A stretch of 64,000 nt of DNA. Origin: Blautia sp. Its GTDB lineage: Bacteria; Bacillota; Clostridia; Lachnospirales; Lachnospiraceae. The position numbers and the translations under genes were made by a program. Within the stretch, counting starts at the first letter, position 1, and every line of letters begins with the position of its first letter. Location of the stretch: NCBI GenBank assembly GCA_017463155.1, contig JAFTPT010000027.1, forward strand, positions 1-64,000, written 5' to 3'. Below, in pieces: positions 16,513 through 23,968 of the stretch. Below the pieces are notes generated by a model, which worked only from the letters and a program-made list of their open reading frames with translations, searched no databases and was not told the DNA's origin.

Positions 16513-17478
16513 TTAGAATTGTCCGTACCGCTCCTGCAGCTGGTACACTCTTTCTTTTGTCCAGCGGGCGGCTGTGGTTGATTCAATGTACGGCTGGATG
16601 GAGCCGCCTTCGAACTGGCTTGCTTCGGCGGCGACGTCAGCTTCCTTATCCTTGATCCACTGGACTTCCTCCGCTGTGAGTGCGTCCATGGTCTCGGAGT
16701 CAAGAGTATCCTGCAGGTGCTTCCAGATCGCGTTGAGTGCGTCGTCCCAGATCGTGTAGACGTCATAGGCGGTTATGTTCAGCTCGGTCTGGCTCATATT
16801 GCCTTCATCCAGGTCATCCTCCAGCGGGAAGGCGGCTTCCTCCGCGTTCCGGACAAGCTGGTCGATGTAGCTTTCGGTTCCGTCAGACTCTTCGGTGGTG
16901 TAGTAGCCCCGGAATCCTTCCGCCGCGTTTTCGTTATAGAGGCCGTAGTCCGGAAGGTAGTCTTCGGAAGGCATATCCATCCCATTGAAGCCATACCAGC
17001 GGACAAAATCTTCAGGCAGGGCGGCCACCGGAGCGCCCGGCAGATAGAGATAAAAATCCTCGGCATTGTCAAGGCCGTAGGGTTCGCTGTAGACATACCG
17101 GACGCCATCCGCGATGTCGGAGGTATCGGGTTCTTCGGACAGTTCCATGGACTCGATCCGGAACCGGCAGGTATATTCATTGACGGGCTCCGGCTCCGTA
17201 AAGCGGCCGGAGAACTGACTTACGTAGATGGTTCCGTTGGGATAGCCGTCGCCGGTTTCACCCATATTGGAATCGTGGTAATCACCGCGGAAGCTTCCAT
17301 CCGCATCGACGGTCAGAACGGTTCCCCAGGCACCGACGCCGCTGCTGAAGGCAAATTCCACGTCGGTGAGATCTGCGTATGTAAAGCTTTCGGCCGAGGA
17401 GGCCTGAACGGAAGCTGCGCCTGTGAAGGCGGCTAAGAGGAGCAGGGTCATCCCTGCGGCAATGGGTTTTTTCATCAT
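16513..17478 (-). CDS. secreted protein with C-terminal LprI-like (DUF1311) domain
   Basis: About 321 aa from the ATG at 17478, which has AAAGGAGA four to five bases upstream; a second ATG follows immediately. The signal peptide is basic then hydrophobic, with probable cleavage near VQASSA, and there is no lipobox cysteine. The middle region (about 40-200) is acidic and not recognised. The last 90 residues (helical, with AEEVQWIKDKEADVAAEA) resemble the DUF1311 domain found in the lysozyme inhibitor LprI, although the cysteines of that family are missing. It stands alone on the minus strand, next to the rod-like RNA. An envelope-protective role is only a possibility. Confidence 0.7.
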   Translation of the reverse strand: MMKKPIAAGMTLLLLAAFTGAASVQASSAESFTYADLTDVEFAFSSGVGAWGTVLTVDADGSFRGDYHDSNMGETGDGYPNGTIYVSQFSGRFTEPEPVNEYTCRFRIESMELSEEPDTSDIADGVRYVYSEPYGLDNAEDFYLYLPGAPVAALPEDFVRWYGFNGMDMPSEDYLPDYGLYNENAAEGFRGYYTTEESDGTESYIDQLVRNAEEAAFPLEDDLDEGNMSQTELNITAYDVYTIWDDALNAIWKHLQDTLDSETMDALTAEEVQWIKDKEADVAAEASQFEGGSIQPYIESTTAARWTKERVYQLQERYGQF

Positions 17479-17714
17479 ATTGTCTCCTTTCCATATACCT
17501 GTGAGAGTACACGTCACGAACGCAGAGGCGTTTTTGACCCTCACATATATTTCTTATATAACAGATTATTACGTATGTTTTGTAATTAAGGCATTATATC
17601 ACATATTGACAAATATTAACAGGATCGCAGGAGTTCGAAAAAAAGCATTTCGGGAAGCGGTCCGTACATATTGTATCGACACAAGCATGAGCTAACGAAA
17701 CGGAGGAACAAAAA

Positions 17715-19247
17715 ATGGCAGCAACGTGGCTTTCAAACGCAGTTTTCTACGAGATCTATCCGCAGTCCTTCTACGACACGAACGGGGACGGCATCGGTGA
17801 TTTTAACGGGATCATCGAGAAGCTGGACTATATCAAGGGACTGGGCTGCAACGCCCTGTGGATCAATCCCTGCTATGATTCGCCCTTCAAGGACGCGGGC
17901 TACGATGTGCGTGATTACAAAAAGGTTGCCCCGCGGTACGGGACCAACGAGGACCTGTATCGTCTGTTCGAGAAGGCGCATGAGAAAGGGATCCACGTTC
18001 TGCTGGACCTGGTCCCGGGGCACACCTCCGAGGAGCACGAGTGGTTTCGCCAGAGCCAGAAGGATGAGCAGAATGAGTATTCAGACCGCTATATCTGGAC
18101 CGAGTTCTGTTTTGAGGGTGCAGCCGGTCTTCCTTATGTGGGAGGCGAGAGCGAGCGCAGCGGGACCTATATCCTGAACTTCTTTAAATGCCAGCCTGCG
18201 CTTAATTATGGTTTTCTTCATCCGGACAAGCCCTGGCAGCTGCCGATGAATCATCCGGAGGCTATCGCGACGCGCGAGGCCATCAAGGATGTGATGCGGT
18301 TCTGGCTCAGCCACGGGTGCGACGGCTTCCGCGTGGATATGGCTTCCTCTCTGGTCAAGAAGGACGATGAGAAGAAGAGCGGCACGAGCGCGATCTGGCG
18401 TGATGTCCGGCGTATGCTGGAATGCGAATTCCCCGAGGCGGCCATGATCGCGGAGTGGAGCTGCCCGCCGCAGGCGCTCAGGGCCGGCTATGACATGGAC
18501 TTTTACCTGAACAACAGGAACAACGGCTATTCCACTTTGATGCGGGATTATGAGAGCCCGGCCGGGGATCACAGCTATTTTAAGAAGGATGCCGGCGGCA
18601 ACATCAACCGGTTCCTGGATGAATACATGAGCTGGTATGAGGATACGAAGGACCTCGGGTACATTTCCCTCATCACCTGCAACCATGATACGATCCGTCC
18701 GAGCTACAACCTGGACGTGACGGAGCTGAAGCTCGCCTACGCGTTCCTGTTTACGATGCCGGGCGTTCCGTTCCTCTATTACGGGGACGAGATCGGCATG
18801 CGGTACCAGAAGCTTCCCACCAAGGAGGGAGGCTATTATCGCACGGGCTCCCGGACGCCCATGCAGTGGGACGAGAGCGCCAATCTGGGCTTTTCCACCG
18901 CGGACAGTTGTGACCTGTATCTTCCGGTTGACCCTTCGGACGACGCACCGACCGTCAGCGTCCAGGAGAAGGATCCGGCGTCTCTTCTTTCGACGACGAA
19001 GGCGCTGCTTGCCCTCCGGCAGCAGTATGAGGATCTGCAGGCAGACGCACCGTTCTCGGTCATCTGCAGTGAGCCGGGTCGTCCCTTCATCTATCGCAGG
19101 GGAGCTCTGACGCTTGCCATCAATCCGTCCGGACATGAGATGACCAGCCGGGTCGACGCTAAGGAAGTACTCTTTACCATCGGGGATGCCGCACTCAAGG
19201 ACGGCACACTCACCCTCGGCGCCCAGACATTTGCAGTGCTGCGGTAA
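17715..19247 (+). CDS. intracellular GH13 alpha-glucosidase / alpha-amylase family enzyme
   Basis: A 510-aa (beta/alpha)8 glycosidase without a signal peptide, so it acts on imported oligosaccharides. Family regions are visible in order: DTNGDGIGDF near 22, LDLVPGHTS near 96 (region I), GFRVDMA (catalytic Asp), MIAEWS (acid Glu) and CNHDT (third Asp). The pattern fits the oligo-1,6-glucosidase / trehalose-synthase branch better than secreted amylases, but the exact substrate is not decidable. CGGAGG precedes the ATG. The 236 bases upstream, shared with the divergent secreted-protein gene, contain a TTGACA at 17606 without a matching -10. It is followed 22 bases later by the endonuclease IV gene. 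Confidence 0.85.
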   Translation: MAATWLSNAVFYEIYPQSFYDTNGDGIGDFNGIIEKLDYIKGLGCNALWINPCYDSPFKDAGYDVRDYKKVAPRYGTNEDLYRLFEKAHEKGIHVLLDLVPGHTSEEHEWFRQSQKDEQNEYSDRYIWTEFCFEGAAGLPYVGGESERSGTYILNFFKCQPALNYGFLHPDKPWQLPMNHPEAIATREAIKDVMRFWLSHGCDGFRVDMASSLVKKDDEKKSGTSAIWRDVRRMLECEFPEAAMIAEWSCPPQALRAGYDMDFYLNNRNNGYSTLMRDYESPAGDHSYFKKDAGGNINRFLDEYMSWYEDTKDLGYISLITCNHDTIRPSYNLDVTELKLAYAFLFTMPGVPFLYYGDEIGMRYQKLPTKEGGYYRTGSRTPMQWDESANLGFSTADSCDLYLPVDPSDDAPTVSVQEKDPASLLSTTKALLALRQQYEDLQADAPFSVICSEPGRPFIYRRGALTLAINPSGHEMTSRVDAKEVLFTIGDAALKDGTLTLGAQTFAVLR

Positions 19248-19269
19248 CGAGCATAGAGGGAATTCAAAT

Positions 19270-20100
19270 ATGATCTATATCGGCTGCCATCTGTCGGTGA
19301 CGGATGGCTATGAGGCGATGGGGCGGACCATGAGCCGCTTTGGTGGGAATACGTTCGCGTGGTTCACGCGGAATCCCAGGGGCGGGAAGACAAAGCCCGT
19401 GATCCCGGAGGATGTGGATGCCCTGCGCGCGCATCTTGAAAAAGAAGGCTTCGGGCCCCTCGTGGCCCATGGAAGCTACACCATGAATCTGTGTTCCGCG
19501 TCGGAGCAGACCCGCCGGAACGGACTGGATATGCTGGCGCAGGATCTCACGCGCATGGAGTTGGTTCCCGGGAATCTCTACAATTTCCATCCCGGTGCCC
19601 ATGCCGGGCAGGGGACGGAGGCAGGCATTCAGGAGATCGCGGACGCCCTGAACCAGGTGCTGACGCAGGACATGAAGACGACCGTGCTTCTTGAAACCAT
19701 GGCGGGCAAAGGGTCGGAGATCGGCGGCAGCTTTGAGGAGCTTCGCGAGATTATCGACAGGGTAACATTCAGCGAAAAGCTCGGCGTCTGTTTCGATACC
19801 TGCCACACCTGGGACGCAGGCTATGACGTGGTCCATGATCTGGACGGCGTGCTGCAGCATTTTGACGATGTGATCGGCCTTGCGCGCCTGAAGGCCGTTC
19901 ACTTTAATGACACTAAAAATGACAGAGATTCGCACAAGGACCGGCATGAAAAGCTCGGCCAGGGGTTCCTCGGGATGGAAGCCATGAAACGAATCGCCCT
20001 GCATCCGGCGCTTGCGGGCCTTCCGTTTATTCTGGAGACGCCCAACGACGACGAAGGATACATCGAAGAGATCCGCACAGTGCAGAGCTGGCTTCCGTAA
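19270..20100 (+). CDS. nfo: endonuclease IV (AP endonuclease)
   Basis: A 276-aa trinuclear-zinc enzyme that cuts DNA 5' of abasic sites in base-excision repair. Metal ligands of the family are evident: GCHLSV near the start, HGSY, NFHPGAH, LLETMAGKGSEIG, CFDTCHTWDAGYD, VHFNDTKN with D-R-H, and the terminal LETP. The ATG at 19270 is preceded by GAGGG; the frame extends further up but into the upstream glucosidase. Length and motifs are complete. Confidence 0.93.
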   Translation: MIYIGCHLSVTDGYEAMGRTMSRFGGNTFAWFTRNPRGGKTKPVIPEDVDALRAHLEKEGFGPLVAHGSYTMNLCSASEQTRRNGLDMLAQDLTRMELVPGNLYNFHPGAHAGQGTEAGIQEIADALNQVLTQDMKTTVLLETMAGKGSEIGGSFEELREIIDRVTFSEKLGVCFDTCHTWDAGYDVVHDLDGVLQHFDDVIGLARLKAVHFNDTKNDRDSHKDRHEKLGQGFLGMEAMKRIALHPALAGLPFILETPNDDEGYIEEIRTVQSWLP

Positions 20101-20183
20101 ACAGAGAGCACATGCGCTGAAGTCTTCGGAGGATGCGGCGCATCCGGGCACGATCCCGTCGAGACGGAATGGATAGGAAAACT

Positions 20184-21362
20184 ATGAAAAACAATTACAA
20201 CCGGACGATGACGGCCTGCTTTGTGGGATATATCGTGCAGGCCATCGTCAACAACTTTGTTCCCCTGCTGTTTTTGACCTTCCAGCGGACGTACGGGATC
20301 CCGCTTTCGCAGATCACGCTTCTCGTGACCTTCAATTTCGGCATCCAGCTGCTGGTGGACCTGGTCTCGGTGACGTTCGTGGACCGGATCGGCTATCGGG
20401 CATCCATGCTCATCGCGCACATTGCGTCGGCGGTCGGGCTTCTGCTTCTGACGATCCTGCCCGGGCTTCTGCCCTCCGCTTTTGCGGGGATCCTGATCTC
20501 GGTCATGGTCTACGCCATCGGCGGAGGCCTTCTGGAGGTGCTGGTGAGTCCCGTGGTGGAATCCTGCCCCTCCGACAACAAGGAAAAAGCCATGAGCATG
20601 CTGCATTCCTTCTACTGCTGGGGACATGTGGGCGTTGTGCTGCTTTCGACACTGTTCTTCCATGTGTTCGGGATCGACCACTGGCGCGTTCTCGCCGTTG
20701 TGTGGGCACTCATCCCGATCTGCAACGGCATCGTGTTTACAAAGGTGCCCATCGCGAGCCTGATGGAGGAAGGGGAGACCGGCTATACGCTGAAACAGCT
20801 CTTCAGCACCCGTCTGTTCTGGATCCTCCTGGTCATGATGATCTGCGCCGGCGCCAGCGAGCAGTCGGTGAGCCAGTGGGCATCCACCTTTGCGGAAAAA
20901 GGGCTGGGAATCTCCAAGACATTAGGTGATCTGATGGGACCCATGGCATTTGCGGTCCTGATGGGGGCATCCCGCGCTTTTTACGGAAAATACGGAGACA
21001 GGATCGATCTGGACCGGTTTATGATCGGCAGCAGTATCCTGTGCATATTTACGTATCTCGGCATTTCGCTGATCCCGCATCCGATGGTGAGCCTGATCGC
21101 CTGCGCGGTCTGTGGTCTGTCCGTCGGGATCATGTGGCCGGGCTCCTTCAGCAAGGCCTCCGCGGCGATCCCGCGGGGCGGGACCGCCATGTTCGCCATG
21201 CTTGCGCTTGGCGGCGACGTGGGATGCTCCGGCGGACCGACGCTGGTGGGGTTTGTATCCAGCGCAGCCGGAGATAATCTGAAAATGGGAATTCTGGCGG
21301 GCATTCTTTTTCCGCTTCTGCTGCTGATCGGCGTGCTTCTTTGCGGCAGAGAAAAGGCATGA
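20184..21362 (+). CDS. MFS permease
   Basis: About 392 aa with twelve hydrophobic segments and a typical loop 2-3 motif (VDRIGYRAS). It resembles sugar- or fucose-type major facilitator permeases, but I cannot name a substrate. The ATG at 20184 has AGGAAA seven bases upstream; an in-frame ATG at 20169 is the alternative. It is placed between nfo and hypB with short gaps, but the functions show no obvious link. Confidence 0.8.
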   Translation: MKNNYNRTMTACFVGYIVQAIVNNFVPLLFLTFQRTYGIPLSQITLLVTFNFGIQLLVDLVSVTFVDRIGYRASMLIAHIASAVGLLLLTILPGLLPSAFAGILISVMVYAIGGGLLEVLVSPVVESCPSDNKEKAMSMLHSFYCWGHVGVVLLSTLFFHVFGIDHWRVLAVVWALIPICNGIVFTKVPIASLMEEGETGYTLKQLFSTRLFWILLVMMICAGASEQSVSQWASTFAEKGLGISKTLGDLMGPMAFAVLMGASRAFYGKYGDRIDLDRFMIGSSILCIFTYLGISLIPHPMVSLIACAVCGLSVGIMWPGSFSKASAAIPRGGTAMFAMLALGGDVGCSGGPTLVGFVSSAAGDNLKMGILAGILFPLLLLIGVLLCGREKA

Positions 21363-21423
21363 CCATCAGCAGGGCAGAAAACCAGAGCGAATTTTCAAAA
21401 GATATACGAACAGGAGTCACAGG

Positions 21424-22128
21424 ATGAAAGATGTGAGGATTATCGAAGTAAAAAGGAGTGTCTTCGCCAGCAACGAAGAGCGGGCGGACCTTCTTCGGCA
21501 GGAACTGAAGAAAAAAGGTATTTTCCTCTTGAACCTGATGTCTTCCCCGGGGTCCGGCAAGACCACGACCCTCGTGAGGACCATCGAAGCGCTGAAGAAT
21601 ACCTGCAGGATCGGCGTGATGGAGGCGGATATCGACAGCGATGTGGACGCCAGGACCATCGCGGAGCAGGGCGTTTTGTCCATCCAGCTGCATACGGGCG
21701 GCATGTGCCATCTGGATGCGGAGATGACCCGGCAGGGACTTCAGGAGCTGGAGAAAGAGAACAGCGGACAGACGGGGCCCGTGGATCTGGCGATCCTCGA
21801 AAACGTGGGCAACCTGGTATGTCCGGCGGAATTTGACACCGGCGCCTGCAAAAACACCATGATCCTGTCCGTGCCGGAGGGGGACGATAAGCCCCTCAAA
21901 TATCCGCTGATGTTCTCGGTCTGCGACGTGGTGCTGATCAACAAGATCGACGTTCTTCCCTATTTTGATTTTGATATGGAGCGCTGCATCCAGAATATCC
22001 ACAAACGGAACCCGCAGGCAAAGGTCATCCCCATTTGCGCCCGTACAGGCGAAGGAGTCGATGATTTTGCAGCGTGGCTGACCGATGAGATGCGCGCGTG
22101 GAAGGAAGAGGAAAAGAGCCATGCATGA
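21424..22128 (+). CDS. hypB: hydrogenase/urease nickel incorporation GTPase HypB
   Basis: A 234-aa G3E GTPase that delivers nickel during maturation of NiFe enzymes. It shows the P-loop SSPGSGKTT near residue 40, the switch and metal site GGMCHLD near 97, ILENVGNLVCP, and the guanine-specificity motif INKID. The His-rich N-terminal metal store of some HypB proteins is absent. CAGGAG precedes the ATG and the 3' end overlaps hypA by eight bases. No hydrogenase structural genes or other hyp genes are in the window. Confidence 0.9.
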   Translation: MKDVRIIEVKRSVFASNEERADLLRQELKKKGIFLLNLMSSPGSGKTTTLVRTIEALKNTCRIGVMEADIDSDVDARTIAEQGVLSIQLHTGGMCHLDAEMTRQGLQELEKENSGQTGPVDLAILENVGNLVCPAEFDTGACKNTMILSVPEGDDKPLKYPLMFSVCDVVLINKIDVLPYFDFDMERCIQNIHKRNPQAKVIPICARTGEGVDDFAAWLTDEMRAWKEEEKSHA

Positions 22129-22468
22129 GCTGGGAATCGTCTTCAGCATCATCCGCGATGTGGAGGAAGTGGCAAAGGAGAACCGGATCGACAAAGTGGA
22201 CGGTGTCCGGCTGCGGGTCGGGGAGGTTTCCACCGTGATCCCCTACTATCTGGAAGACTGCTGGAACTGGGCCGTGGACCGCACCGACATTCTGAAGGGC
22301 GCCGCCCTGCACATCGATACGGTTCCCGCGGTGACGTTCTGCGGAGGCTGCCAGAAGACCTATCCCACCGTTACATACGGAAAGATCTGCCCGCACTGCG
22401 GAAGCGAGGATACCTGGCTGCAGCAGGGGGATGAATGTGTCATACAGGAAATCGAGGTCAGTGAATGA
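22121..22468 (+). CDS. hypA: nickel metallochaperone HypA
   Basis: A 115-aa HypA. The start ATG at 22121 gives the invariant MHE nickel-binding N-terminus (His 2). The zinc site is formed by CGGC and CPHCG near 72-95. It overlaps the end of hypB and is therefore translationally coupled to it. HypA works with HypB to insert nickel into hydrogenase large subunits. The next gene starts after 72 bases with a separate strong ribosome-binding site. Confidence 0.92.
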   Translation: MHELGIVFSIIRDVEEVAKENRIDKVDGVRLRVGEVSTVIPYYLEDCWNWAVDRTDILKGAALHIDTVPAVTFCGGCQKTYPTVTYGKICPHCGSEDTWLQQGDECVIQEIEVSE

Positions 22469-22540
22469 CGGGCGCGCGACAGAGCAAAGAGAAACGCAGC
22501 CCGTACGATATAAAGAGATTACAAAAAGGAGGTCATAACC

Positions 22541-23950
22541 ATGAGCAGGAATGACAGAGTCTGTATCATCGGAGGCGGTCCGGCAGGAATCTCCGCCGCC
22601 ATGTATCTGCAGATCAAAGGGTACCAGAATTACACGATCTATGAGAAAAACAACCGCGTCGGCGGCAAATGCTATTCTCCGCATGTGACGTTCGGCGGCA
22701 AGAGACGCACCTACGAGATGGGCGCCATCATGGGCGCCATCACCTACCACGCGGTCCATGAGGTGGAAAAATTCGCGGGCGTCGGCCATTCGGACGGCCC
22801 GAACATGCGGCGTATGTACAGGGATTCTTCCGGGAAGGAAATCTTCCCCTTTGATCCCAAGAAGGACTTTTCTCCCAGGAAGGTCCGGGATCTGATGCGC
22901 CTGAAGGACCAGATGAAAAAGCTTGTCACCATCATGGAGACCAAGTATAAGGGCTATGACTGCTATGGCCACAGGGGCGTCGCCCAGGGCAGATATTCCG
23001 GCCTTTCCAAGGGCCTTGCCGATTCCCTGGAGCTGATCGAGGGTGAAAATCCCAATCTGAAGGATCTGGCGCTCCCCTTCGACGAGTTCTGCCGCATCAA
23101 CGGGGTGGAAGAGGTCATGAAGATCTGGCTCGGGCCGTACACCTCCTTCGGTTATGGCTATTTTGACGAGATCCCGGCCGCCTATGTCATGAAATATCTG
23201 GATACCACGACGGCGATCGAGTTCGTGAACATGCGCCTGTGGACCTGGAAGGAAGGAACCCAGAATATCTATGAGTCCGCCAACAAGAAGCTGGTGAATC
23301 CGGCTGTCCTGGGCACCGAGGTCGTAAAGATCGAGCGCCCGGCGGAGGGCGAAGAGGGTAAGATCCGCGTGACCATCCGTAAGGACGGCCAGGAGAGCGT
23401 GGAAGAGTTCGACAAGCTGATCGTGACCACGCCGCTGGATCATTTCGCCGGGTACGCGGACGCCAGGGACGAGGAAAAAGAGCTGTTCGCAAAGATCATC
23501 CATGAGAAATACGTGGATTTCCTGGCCACCTTCGAAAAAGGCCAGGGTCCGACGATCTCCGGCTACATTTTCGACAACATGGTTCCGGAAAGGCTGGGCC
23601 ATGCCATGGTCTATTATCACAGGTGGGAGGACCTGGGAGGCAGCTGTCCGTCGACCGTCTATGCCCTTCGTAATCACCAGGGCAGCAAGGACGCGGACTA
23701 TGATTACACCATCAACGCGATGATGGACGACATGCGGCTGTGCGGCTTCCCGGTCAAGGAACGCCACTACGAGCAGGAATCCTACTACTGTCCGCATGTA
23801 TCCCCGGAGGACTACGCGGACGGCTGGTATGACAAGCTGGAGGAGATGCAGGGTAAACAGAACACCTACTATGCAGGCGAGATCCTGAGCTTCGGCGATA
23901 TGGAGGATACCTGCGCGTCGTCCCGCGATATCGTCGGAAGATTCTTTTGA
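22541..23950 (+). CDS. FAD-dependent polyunsaturated fatty-acid isomerase homologue
   Basis: A 469-aa flavoprotein with an N-terminal FAD motif (GGGPAG, then YEKNNRVGGKC). From memory it matches the Cutibacterium linoleate isomerase PAI along its whole length, including YEMGAIMG, LPFDEF, IPAAYVMKYLD, LWTWKEGTQ, ISGYIFDNM-PERLGHAM, VYYHRW, PHVSPEDYADGWYDK and the end YAGEILSFGD. PAI moves double bonds of linoleate using enzyme-bound FAD to make conjugated linoleic acid. An AAGGAGG precedes the ATG. It is followed 18 bases later by a large iron-sulfur flavoprotein, so the two are likely one operon. Substrate identity is inference; another unsaturated substrate is possible. Confidence 0.8.
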   Translation: MSRNDRVCIIGGGPAGISAAMYLQIKGYQNYTIYEKNNRVGGKCYSPHVTFGGKRRTYEMGAIMGAITYHAVHEVEKFAGVGHSDGPNMRRMYRDSSGKEIFPFDPKKDFSPRKVRDLMRLKDQMKKLVTIMETKYKGYDCYGHRGVAQGRYSGLSKGLADSLELIEGENPNLKDLALPFDEFCRINGVEEVMKIWLGPYTSFGYGYFDEIPAAYVMKYLDTTTAIEFVNMRLWTWKEGTQNIYESANKKLVNPAVLGTEVVKIERPAEGEEGKIRVTIRKDGQESVEEFDKLIVTTPLDHFAGYADARDEEKELFAKIIHEKYVDFLATFEKGQGPTISGYIFDNMVPERLGHAMVYYHRWEDLGGSCPSTVYALRNHQGSKDADYDYTINAMMDDMRLCGFPVKERHYEQESYYCPHVSPEDYADGWYDKLEEMQGKQNTYYAGEILSFGDMEDTCASSRDIVGRFF

Positions 23951-23968
23951 TCACGAGGAAGGAGAGAC

